Of a DNA stretch of 64,000 nucleotides, positions 1 to 10,600 are shown in pieces. This DNA comes from Symbiodinium natans (Eukaryota > Sar > Dinophyceae > Suessiales > Symbiodiniaceae), in NCBI GenBank assembly GCA_905221605.1, contig CAJNDS010002068.1, forward strand, positions 1,061,484-1,125,483. Direction: 5' to 3'. The notes below the pieces were generated by a model. That model had not been told where the DNA came from. It saw nothing but the letters and a program-made list of their open reading frames with translations, and searched no databases. The position numbers were made by a program, and so were the translations under genes. Within the stretch, counting starts at the first letter, position 1; every line of letters starts with the position of its first letter.

Positions 1-80
1 TCAGCTCGCCGAACGCAAGCGCGGGGTGCAAACAACCGCCAGGCTCGGGGCTCCTACGAATTTGTAGGGTTCTGAAGGGA

Positions 81-174
81 GGGTTTAGGGTTTAGGGTTT
101 AGGGTTTAGGGTTTAGGGTTTAGGGTTTAGGGTTTAGGGTTTAGGGTTTAGGGTTTAGGGTTTAGGGTTTAGGG
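81..174. repeat. TTTAGGG array
   Basis: About 13 perfect TTTAGGG heptamers, the Arabidopsis-type telomere unit also used by dinoflagellates. Interstitial, since gene islands lie on both sides of this and later arrays. Confidence 0.95.
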
Positions 175-290
175 TATGTAACCCAAGGTTCCCGAATACT
201 CCCTACTACTCCCTAAGCTTCCCTAAGGCTCTCTAGCTACCTACCCCCCATGAACCCCCTCCCTTAAGAGCCTTATAACTAATCAGTTAC

Positions 291-397
291 TGGCAGCCCA
301 GTGGTACCCTGTACCCTTTTTTGGGCTATGGGTTCCCTTATGAACTAGCGAACCCAAACAGTGTACCCTTATTGTAGGATGGTTCTGGGCTACCAAG
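291..397. mobile_element. Family A inverted-repeat element, copy 1
   Basis: Left end tggcagcccagtggtaccc, right end ggttctgggctaccaag: terminal inverted repeats. Interior holds ttgggttccctt and aaccaaaca boxes shared by all copies. About 107 bp, MITE-sized and without an ORF. Confidence 0.85.
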
Positions 398-1102
398 ATG
401 AAAAGGAGCAGCAATACCCCTGAATGGAGGGGTGAGGGTTCAGGGTTGAGGGAATATATGGAGGAATGGGTAGAATGATAAGCGCGCGAAAAGGGCTCCT
501 AAATAGGGTCGTCCTACAGTACTTAATTTTAACGCTACGCGACCCGCCTCGGCCCGGCCCAGCGCATCCGCGTGAGCATGGTGATTCCGCAGCGCCCAAG
601 TCGCTGGACACCAAGCAATAAGGGTTGGGTTTAGGGGCTCGGGTTCCGGGTTTATGGTTTATGGTTTGGGGTTTAGGGTTGAGCTCAAGGTTCACGGTTT
701 GGGGTTTAGGTTTTTTTTGGGTTTAGGGTTCAAGGTTCAAGGTTCAAGGTTGAGGGTTGAGACGGTTCGGCTTGGATTGATCGTAAAGTTGAGCCAGGGG
801 GCAGGGGGTTGCCTGTTCTGACACCCTATACACCTTCGGCCCGAGGCCTCGGCGGATATACCCTATTTATTTGCGAGTTACTAAGTTTTCCGACCCTCCG
901 AGTACCCCTTAATTGAGGGGTTGGGAGTCTGGGGTTGCGGGTTAAGTGTTCAAGGTTGTGGCTTTGAAGGGGCCCGATCCAAGCTGAAACCCCAAGCTTC
1001 TAAGGCTGGATGGGCCCTCAGTCTGGTCCCTTACACTTTTGCTTACAGAAATCCGAAGTATGGGCCCTTATTATGCACAGCGTATAGTGCCCATATGTGG
1101 AA

Positions 1103-1250
1103 CCCTAGACCCTAAACCCTAAACCCTAAGCCCTAAACCCTAAACCCTAAACCCTAAACCCTAAACCCTAAACCCTAAACCCTAAACCCTAAACCCTAAA
1201 CCCTAAACCCTAAACCCTAAACCCTACACCCTAAACCCTAAACCCTAAAC
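1103..1250. repeat. CCCTAAA array
   Basis: About 20 heptamers with a few single-base variants; opposite orientation to 81-174. Confidence 0.95.
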
Positions 1251-2004
1251 CCCGGGCCCATTCTTGGAACCCCAGATTGCTGGCGAGGTGTGGCGGGCAG
1301 CCCTGCGAAGGAATCCTGGCGCCTTGGCTTTTGGAGCGCCCCCCCCCCCCCCCCCGCGCCCCCCCGGCTCCCTAAACCCCAAACTCTAAACCCTAAGCCC
1401 CAAACCCTAAACCCCAAACCCTAAACCCTAACCCCAAACCCTAAACTAAGCTCTGCACATGCACACCGTAGCCCGAAGAATTCGGCCTCAATGTTTGTGG
1501 GTTCTTGGAGTTAGGGATCTTGTAGGGGACTTTTACCCTAAACCCGAAACCCTAAATACTAATTCCTAAACCGCGGCACATGCGCCCTTGGCCCTTTGTC
1601 CCTCTACCAAATGTCTGTAAAGGGTTCTCTCTCCTTCAGTCCCCCTAACGGTGCCCTAACACTTCTCCCACTTATCACCCTACCAAGAAGAAGCCCTCCC
1701 CCCCCCCTCAACAGGGTTTAGGGTTTAGGGTTTCGGGTTTAGGGTTTAGGGTTTAGAGAGAAGCCCCAAGCATGAAACCTCACAAGCCCTAAGACCTAAG
1801 CGCTAAATCTGGACAAAGCCACAGCTCTTGGACTGGCCAAGGCTTCTTTAGATCATGGGACTTCACTTTGGGCCCCTAAGGTTGTGCCCTTGGGTTTGGG
1901 GTTTGGGGTTTAGGGTTTAGGGTGTAGGACTTAGGGTTTTGAATTTAGGGTTTAGAGTTTAGGGTTTAGGGCTTAGGGTTTAGGATCCTCTGAGGGGATA
2001 TAAG

Positions 2005-2096
2005 GGCCCTATTCGAATACGCGCACAAGGCCGAGACGAAGCACGCCTTCCACGAGTGCGCCGGCGAGCCGATCGACTGCGTGCTGGGCGACTGGA
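2005..2096 (+). CDS. Candidate exon of an unidentified upstream gene
   Basis: AG|G acceptor at 2003-2004, then an open frame containing EYAHKAETKHAFHECAGEP and IDCVLGDW, with a GT donor at 2097. GC-rich third positions resemble the kinesin exons. It cannot be placed in the kinesin. Function unknown. Confidence 0.45.
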
Positions 2097-2754
2097 GTCG
2101 TCTTCGGCCCAGGGGGCGCTCTCTCAATGGATAAACCCTGAACCCTAAGCCCTAAGCCCTAAGCCCTAAGCCCTAAGCCCTAAACCCTAAACCCTAAACC
2201 CTAAACCCTAAACCCCTGAGGTTGTACCCCAGAATGCTTCCCCTAATCTACGCCTGATTTGGCCCTCTTGTATTGACTTAGAGGATTTCAGAAAACGGTC
2301 CCCAAAAACCCAAGGGTGCAAGGGTGCCATCAAGGTAGAGTCCCTTGACTTTGTGGTTTAGGGTTTAGGGTTTAGGGTTTAGGGTTTAGGGTTTAGGGTT
2401 GTTTTAGGGTTTTTGGTGCTTCCCCTGTTGCTTTAAGAGCCCTTACGAACCCCTGAACCCTAGACCCTGAATGCATGATGGGATGGTTGCAGGCTCTGCC
2501 CAGGAACGACGCATGCAGGCCTAGAGGCTATTAAGGGGTTTAGGGTTTGGGGTTTGGGGTTTGGGGTTCAGGGTTTCGAGTTCAGGGTTTAGGGTTTATG
2601 GGTATGGTGCTGCAAGGGGATCCGCAGCGTGCTATCTAGGAGGTGATGTGTGCGACTTACATGCTGGGAAGTCTACTCTATAAGGCGCCATGTCGGTATG
2701 TGCATTTGTATACAGTCGGCTCCAAGAACAGCCATGAATCTGAAACCCTAAACC

Positions 2755-2868
2755 CTTGGTAGCCCGGTGGTACCCTTTACGCTTTTTTTGGTTCTTGGCT
2801 CCCTTGTAAAAGTAGCCAACCCCAAAAAAGGGGTGCCCTTATTGAAATAGGGTTCCCGGGCTACCAAG
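2755..2868. mobile_element. Family A inverted-repeat element, copy 2
   Basis: Ends cttggtagcccggtggtacc and cccgggctaccaag; same internal boxes (ttggctccctt, aaaaggggtgccctt). Confidence 0.85.
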
Positions 2869-2905
2869 AACCCTAAACCCCGCCCCCCAAAACCCTATAA
2901 CCTCC

Positions 2906-3013
2906 CCAAAGAGCCCAATATTGCTTAATTAAGGAATATTCCTCAAATCATATTAAGGACCCCTATATGATCTAAGGGTATATTGCTTAATTAAGCAATA
3001 TTGGGCTCTTTGG
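2906..3013. mobile_element. Hairpin element (CCAAAGAGCCCAATATTGC)
   Basis: Left ccaaagagcccaatattgct and right agcaatattgggctctttgg are perfect inverses, with paired ttaattaa inside. Confidence 0.85.
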
Positions 3014-3429
3014 GTCTCTGGGGGTCAGCTAGGGGGCTATGGGGTCAAGGTCAAGGTTCCTCCAACCCAGACATCCTCATGGGTTTAGGGTTTAGGGTTT
3101 AGGGTTTAGGGTTTAGGGTTTAGGGTTTAGGGTTTAGGGGTTAAAAGTAAGGGACATCTAGACACCAAACAGTCGGATGCTCTTAAAAGTAAGGACCCCC
3201 CACTAAGGTACCCCTAATTTCGGAAACCCCCCCCCCTCCCCCCCCCAATAGAGGGCCTTATTTTTAAATGCTTGGAGTTGTTTATGGTCCAGGGCTTATG
3301 GCCATTGGGCATTTTGGGCTGTATGTCGTTTGGGGTTATATGGGAATATTTGCAAATTTCAGAAGGCCTAAACCCTAAACCCTAAAGCGCAAGCTTCTCC
3401 AAGACCCTTGCACCGCCAGCCTACTGTAC

Positions 3430-3527
3430 TTGGTAGCCCAGTGCTACCCTTGTGCCCTTTTCGGATTCCGTTCCCTGTAAAGGGTACCCAAACCCCAAAA
3501 ACGGTTTTAGGGTTTAGGGTTTCCAAG
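3430..3527. mobile_element. Family A element, right half replaced by TTTAGGG
   Basis: The left end cttggtagcccagtgctacc is intact, but after the aacccc box the sequence passes into gttttagggtttagggttt and then ccaag, so the right arm is largely telomere repeat. Confidence 0.65.
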
Positions 3528-4532
3528 TTATACGAACCTAAACAGTAATTTCTACTGTTAGCCCCTGAGAGCCACTATCAAAATTTCATATCCCGAATAC
3601 CCTAAATTCTCGTGCTCCCCCCCCCCCGCCCCCCCAAGCCCTCAAGCGGGGCTTTAGGATTTGGAGCTTAGCTCTCAGCGTTTAGGGTTTACGGTTTAGG
3701 GTTTAGGGTTTAGGCAGGGAGGGGTAACTCGCTTCCTTGTGGTTCTAATCCCGGCATGTCTCTCTAGTTCTAGCACCCTCCAGCTATGAAATCCGGAACC
3801 CCGAGTGCAAATCCACAGACCTCAACGGCTCCCGCCAACAAACTTCAAGACTCTTGCAAACCCTTAAGCCTTAACCTCGACTGGGTTTGGGGTTCAGGGT
3901 TTAGGGTTTAGGGTTTAGGGTTTAGGGTTTAGGGTTTTCGCGCTCACGGTTTCGGCCTTAACTGTAAAGCTTAAATTCCTGAAGCCGAGCCCTCGACGAC
4001 CTTCCTCCTGCACCTCAATACCCGCCCTCCCCCCAAACAAAAACAAGCAAAAAGCGAGAACACCAAAACACCGAACACCGAAATCAAGAGACTCCAATGT
4101 CAAGCGTTCAGGGTTTAGGGTTCAGGGTTCAGGGTTTAGGGTTTAGGATCTAGGGAAACCCCAAGGCCTTAAGCCCCAAGAGGAACCCCCAAAACTGCAT
4201 CTCTGCGCAGCTTGTTTGGGCTACGTGCATGGGCGTGCGTGCAGGAATGCTCAACCCTACACTTGTCAGGATGGGGGGCCGAAGGCCCAAGCTTTCAAGT
4301 CCCAACCCTGCAGAGCACCAGCAGATGTTTCGGGGTCTTGGGGTTCAGGGCTTAGGCCCCCCATCGATCCAGACCTTCGGCAGTGGAGTAAGACCGACAC
4401 ACCTTACACCCGATGGGTTCAGGCTCCTAGGGTTGTGGGTTTTGGGGGGCCTCGAACCTACCCTTGGCCGTTCTCAGCACTGAGAGCTTTTGTGCATGAA
4501 TTCGCGTGGCCGCGGCGGCCGTCGTGACAAGC

Positions 4533-4616
4533 ATGTCGGCCGAGAACATCCATGTCGCCATTCGAATACGGCCCATGAACGAGGATGAGGACGGTCCAGG
4601 GTTCGCGAGGTTTACA
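4533..4616 (+). CDS. Kinesin exon 1: start and first beta strand
   Basis: ATG at 4533 opens 28 codons containing [11 protein letters not shown], the kinesin N-terminal strand with the RxRP motif. The donor is a plain GT (gtacgt) at 4617. The following bases are AT-rich with TA dinucleotide runs, unlike the later introns. An in-frame GTG at 4506 lies upstream, but the ATG gives the usual kinesin-3 N-terminus. Confidence 0.9.
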
Positions 4617-4630
4617 GTACGTAGCATATG

Positions 4631-4661
<31 letters not shown>

Positions 4662-7600
4662 CATGTCAAATATAAACTTATATTCATCAATTTGTATATA
4701 CATGTATATAGATATTTGATGTATGGCGTGTTCAATAACACAGTCGCACATATACTGAACGAGTGCAATTCTGTCGTTATTAACAGTGTCTTCGGCGTGT
4801 ACGACTTGGACACAGGTACATGGAAGGAAGACCGTCTTATATATATATATACACACACATACATGCATACACAGATCAGGCACTAGGTGAGATGTGTTTT
4901 TGTTCTGTTATCCACTTCTTAGGATGTGTACTATTCTTGTTGTTCATGTGGTCATTCGTTTTTTGTTGTCATCACTCCTCTTCGCTTTCTGTGGCACTTG
5001 TTTGCTGCGTGCTATTTGTTTGCCAGAGTGTCTCGTTCCTGTTCCTATGTTTACTGTATTGCTGTTTTAATGCATTTAGCTGCCCTTATTCTTATTCCCC
5101 TAGAAAACCCTTTATACATATATATATATATATAGAGCATATATATATATATATACATGTAAGAACCGTATCTTATATAGGCCCTCTATACCGAAGTCCC
5201 CCCGTACATAGATCCCGTATAAGGTTCCATCCTTTAGTTGCCTGGGCAGAACATCCAACCCCACACCATAAACCCAGCGCTGCGAACCTGGAGGGTTTAG
5301 GGTTTCTTTAGGGCTTGGGGTTTAGGGTTTAGGGGGTTTCAGGGAAGGCCCCCCTAGAAGGGGCCTAGTTATACAGCCAGGGGTGTAGGGTTAGGACGCT
5401 GCTATGTATCCCCTGATGGTCCCTAAACCCTAAACCCTAAACCCTAAACCCTAAACCCTAAAACCCTTTCTGGGGCGTCAGGAGTCACGTGGTGGGTCTG
5501 CTGTGAGCACTCCTTCGGAACAGCCAACACTGGTGATCAAGGCGGGTTTAGGGTTTAGGGTTCAGGGTTTAGGGTTTAGGGTTTAGGGTTCAGGGTTCAG
5601 GGCTTAGGGCTTAGGGTTTGGGGTGTCGGGTTCCAGGTTTAGGTTGTAGCGTCGGGTTCAGGGCTTATTGCGGCTCCCGGGTTTGGCGCTGTAATGTGTG
5701 CAGTCCGAAGTCTTCCCGAGGAATACGCAGTCGAGAAGCTTGGCATCTAGGGTCTTAAGTCATGGCAGCCCAGTGGTACCCTTTACCCTGTTTTTGCTTA
5801 CGGGTTCCCTTGTAAAGTAACCAACCCAAAAAAGGGTGCCCTTGTCGTAATCTGGTTACTGGGCTACCAAGAAGTTTTAGGGTTTAGGGTTCGTCTAAGG
5901 GCAGTCTTTTCATGGGCCTTTCATGTGGTGCCTTACCCTCCTTAAAGGGACTGGCCCTGGTATGTATTGGGTATATAATAAGGGGCATCTAAGGGATACC
6001 CAGTTTAGAGCCCCATGTTCAGGGACCATGCAACTACCCTTAGAGTTTTGTGGGTTCCGATTAAGGGGGGGGTTTTCGGCTTGAGGGTTTACGAAAGGCT
6101 TTTTAAAAGGATACGAGGAGGAATCCCTGAATGCCATAAATAATAGGGCTCGCTCTCTATCCCTCTCTCTCTCTCTCTCTCTCCTCTCTCTATATTATGT
6201 ATACCTATACACAAGCAGCCCCAAACTAGTCCCTTATGTCCAGGGTTTAGGTCTTAGGGTTTAGGGTTAAGGGTTAGGGTAGGGCCCACAAGCCCCAAAC
6301 CCTAAACCACGTGAACCGCCGCAACCATACGGCCTAAACCCTCCACCCACTGAGGGGAGGGAGGCTTGAACCCCAAGCCCCAAAACCCTACCACCGAGCA
6401 CCTACCACCCTAGCACCCTGACACTCTACCACCCTACCACCCTACCACCCTACCCCCCTACCACCCTACCACCCTACCACCCTACCACCCTACCACCCTA
6501 CCACCCTAACACCCTAACACCCTAACACCCTATCACCCTAACACCCTAACACCCCAAACCCTAAACCCTAAACCCCTGAGCCCCCCTAAACCCCAAGGCT
6601 AAACCCTAAACCTAAACCCCTAAACCCCTAAACCCTAAACCCTTAACCCTAAACCCTTGATCCCTAAACCCTAAACTCTAAACCCTAAACCCTAAACCCT
6701 AAACCCTAAGCCCTAAGCCCTAAACCCTAAACCCTAACCCTAAACCCCAAACCCTAAACCCCGGAGCCCCGCACAAATAAACTAGACCACGAGACTCCCA
6801 AGCCACTGCAGGCAACTGACGGCCAGGTGAAGAGCTTCACCTTCGACCAATGTGCTTTGGCCCTAAGCCCTAAACCCTAAACCCTAAACCCTGAACCCTA
6901 AATCCTAAACCCTAAACCCTAAACCCTAAACCCTAAACCCTAAACCCTAAACCCTAAACCCTAAACCCTAAACCCTAAACCCACCTCTCCGAAGCTACTT
7001 TGAGTTTAGGAGGCCTGCTTCGAGGATGGGTTTCGGGTTCAGAGTTTCGGGTTTAGGGTTTAGGGTACTCCCTGGCCCAGACGCCGTTTAGGGTTAAGGG
7101 TTTAGGGTTTCGGGTTTAGGGTTTAGGGTTTAGGGTTTAGGGTTTAGGGCTTTCGTTTTAGGGTTTCAAATTTAGGGTACTTACACAAGGGGTTGACGAA
7201 GGTCTGGGGATGTTACGTGGCCCCCTACCTTCTTTAACAAGGACCCAGAGTAGGCCCTTATTCCCTTTTTAGGGTTTGGTTTCCCTGAGACTTCCCTTAA
7301 ACCAAAAAGGGCACCGCCTAAAGCCTAAGCCCTAAGCCCTAAACTAACCCTAAACCCATCCTCTAAGTAGGCCTCCTAAACTCGAAGTAGGTTCCGGGAG
7401 GGACCATGTATCTAACCTGGTTTGGGGTTTGGGGTTTTAGGGTTTTAGGGTTTGGGGTTTGGGTTTTGGCGTTTTAGGGTTTGGAGCTCGCTCACCGTGA
7501 CCGTGCAGCCGCGAAGGCTTCAACTCCTTGGATCCGCAAGACCCCTCGGGCACGCAGGCGACGGGGACGGGGATTTCGGGTGTAGGGTGCAGGGTTTAGG

Positions 7601-10600
7601 CCCAGTTTAGGGTTTAGGATTTGCGGTTTAGGGTTTGGGAGTTTAGAGTTGAAAGCCAAGAGTTGACCTGCAAACCCGGACTTCAACCTAACTAGGCCCT
7701 AATTTCGTATCACCCAAGCCTGAACCCACTGAAACCTCAGGCCCAATTGATGCTGCTCCTTTGCAGGGTTTATGGCGTGGGAAGCCAGGGGCGTTTGCAA
7801 GATGCTTCAACCACTCGCAGACTGGCTCCAGTTTGTGCCGCAGGGTTTAGGGTTAGGGGTTTAGGGTTTGGGGTTTAGGGTCAGGGGTTTAGGGTTTAGG
7901 GTTAGGGGTTTAGGGTAGTTTGGGGTTTGGGGCTTTATGTTTTATTTGGTTGATAGGCCTTGAATGCCAAATGTAATTTTACTAAGGCATCGACCTTCAA
8001 CACCGCATCCCCGAACTCCAAAACCCCCCAATCTCCCGAACCACTCAAAGCCCTAACCCCCTAAACCCTAAACTCCCTAAACTCCCCAAACCCCCCAAGC
8101 CCCCCAAGCCCCCTAAACCCGCCCCCAAGCCCGCCCCCAAGTCCCCCCAATCCCTCCGCCCCCAACACCCCAAACCCTAGACCCTCTACACCCTCTAAAG
8201 CCCCTAAAGCCCCTAAAGCCCCTAAAGCCCCCAAAGCCCCTGAAGCCCCTGAAGCCCCTGAATCACCGAAACCCTAAACTGGGTTGTGCTTTGGAATAGT
8301 TGTTAATTTCACTTCTTTCCTTAGAAGGGAACCTATTCATAAATAGTTTTCAAGGGTTGAACGCACAACTCAGTAAACCCTAAACCCTCTCTTTGTCCCC
8401 TAAACCCTAAACCCTAAACCCTAAACTCTAAACCCTAAACCCTAAACCCCAAACCCTAAACCCCGAAACCCGAAAATCGAAACCCTAAACCCTAAACCCT
8501 AAACCCTAAACCCTAAACCCTAAACCCTAAACCCTAAACCCTAAACCATCCCTTAGTCCCCATGCCACAGCGTCTCAAGCCAGGAGAGGGTCTACTCCGA
8601 GCTTGGCTGCTGGGACACATTGATTGCTTAAAAACGGGGTTTAGGGTTTAGGGTTTAGGGTTTAGGGTTTAGGGTTTAGGGTTTAGGGTTTAGGGTTTAG
8701 GGATATTTTTGATTGTGCTGTGTCGGCTTAGGGTTTTGGTTTATGCAGTACGTTTTTTTTTTTTTGGGGGGGGGGGGGGTGTTTCGGCTTAGGGTTTCGG
8801 TTGGGGGGGGGGGGGATGCCTCGTTTTGACCCACTTCAAGAAGTAGATCCTTTTTCTAGGTTGCCCGGGTTACCCACGAGGAGTGGCCCTAGTTCTGAAT
8901 AGACTCATCAGGGCGCTAAGTTGCGTTATAGAAACCATAGCTTGGTGCATATGTTCCCTGAGCGCTAGCTAGCATGGTAAAGGGAGGCCCCCTCCAGACC
9001 CTAAACCCTAAACCCCAAACCCCAGTTTCTAAACCCTGCACCCTAAACCCTAAACCCCAAACCACAAACCCGAAACTTTAAACCCCAAACCCCAAACCCC
9101 AAACCCCAAACCCTAAACCCTAAACCCCAAACCCTAAACCCCAAACCCTAAACCCTAAACCCCAAACCCCAAACCCCAAACCCTAAACCCTAAACCCCAA
9201 ACCCTAAACCCCAAACCCCAACTGTTGCCAGGTGTTGGAGGCCACCGGTTCCCTGAGCCCAAGTCCCCACAACTCAGCCCTAGGGGCCCCGTGGTGCGAA
9301 CTCAGGCTGTTCCCAGAGCCCTACGACCTGAAGACCCTGACACCCTGTAGGGTTTAGGGTTTAGGGTTAGGGTTTAGGGTTTAGGGTTTAGGGTTTAGGG
9401 TTAAGGGTTTAGGGTTTAGGGTTTAGGGTTTAGGGTTTAGGGTTTAGGGTTTTAACCTAAACCCCGAAAGCCCTCAACTCCCCAAACCCAAGCCTGAAAG
9501 CCTGGAGAGCGTCAGTCGCCATGCTGTGGGAATGCCCAAAGGACCCACTAGCTTGGGATGTTCCCCCCCTTATACTAACAGTAGGGTTTAGGGTATAGGA
9601 TTTAGGGTTTAGGGCTTCGGGTTTAGGGTCTAGGGTTTAGGGTTTAGGGTTTAGCCCCCTTATACTAACAGTCCTTAGTAGAGATTATCATAGGGGGGTA
9701 CTACAATCCCTATGAAGGACTGAACCTTATACCAACAGTCCTTAGTCGGGAATATAATAAGGGGGTTACTACAATCCATATTAATAAGGACTGTTAGTAT
9801 AGGGGGGAACATCCCAACCACAGCCCCTCAATGAAGCACCTTCAGGAGCATTCCTTATTGGTCTCCTTGGGTGCCCTCTAATGTAGGGGTCGGGATAAGT
9901 ACTAATGGTATTCCTTCATGGTCCCGTTCTGTTGATACTTCAATCACCCCCGAAACACTATTGAAATGATTAAGGCCCCTACTGCTCGGTCTAGGATTGT
10001 AGGGCTTTGGGTGCAGTTCCGCCACATTGGCCGAGCATGCAGCACCCAAAGCCCTGAACCCTCCTAAACTCTAAGCCTCCGCAACCCCAAGGCCGAAACC
10101 CCAACCCCGAAGTTCACAATAGGGTTTCGGGCCCCCTAAACCGTAAACCCTGAACCCCAAACCCTAAACCCTAAACCCTGAACCCCAAACCCTAAACCCT
10201 AAACCCTAAACCCTAGGCCCTAAACCCCAAACCCCAAACCCTGAACCCCGAATCCTTCTTGCTGCACTTCTCAGGTGCTGACCTTGTGACCAGCGCCCTC
10301 GAAGGCTACAACTGCTGCCTCTTCGCGTACGGCCAGACTGGGGCTGGCAAGAGCCACACCATGCGGCTTGGGTTTTATCGAGTTTAGGGTTTACTTGAAG
10401 GTTCATGGGACTTAATGGCCACTTATAACTGTACTTATAACCCTACTTATAATTGGGATAACCCCTATAAGGCCCTTTAGGGGTATTGTAAGTAGGGTTA
10501 TAAGTACAGTTATAATTGGTTAGTAAGTCCCATGAACCTTCAAGTAGGGTTTAGGGTTCAGGGTTCAGGGTTTAGGGTTTAGTTTTTTTTTTGTGGTTGG

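Larger units (their letters stand above)
1..4532 (+). other. Upstream region: telomere-motif arrays with a few exon-like islands
   Basis: Mostly TTTAGGG/CCCTAAA arrays (81-174, 1103-1250, 2143-2215, 2352-2400, 3082-3138, 3894-3935) and inverted-repeat elements (291-397, 2755-2868, 2906-3013, 3430-3527). Unique GC-rich islands read open on the + strand after an AG, at about 5-48 and 1282-1340 (IAGEVWRAALRRNPGA), and at 2005-2096, given separately. They are probably the 3' exons of another gene, which I do not recognise. Confidence 0.4.

Noticed and set aside
81-174. True chromosome end
   Set aside because: Only about 95 bp, with gene islands on both sides and dozens of arrays in both orientations: interstitial.
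4620-5160. Short + and - frames with Tyr/Ile-rich peptides
   Set aside because: Produced by TA dinucleotide runs; only the small stretch at 4744-4815 has a possible exon reading.
9222-9350. 39-codon open stretch ([15 protein letters not shown]...) as a kinesin exon
   Set aside because: The exons at 8584-8605 and 10275-10365 join perfectly without it, and no kinesin motif is present.
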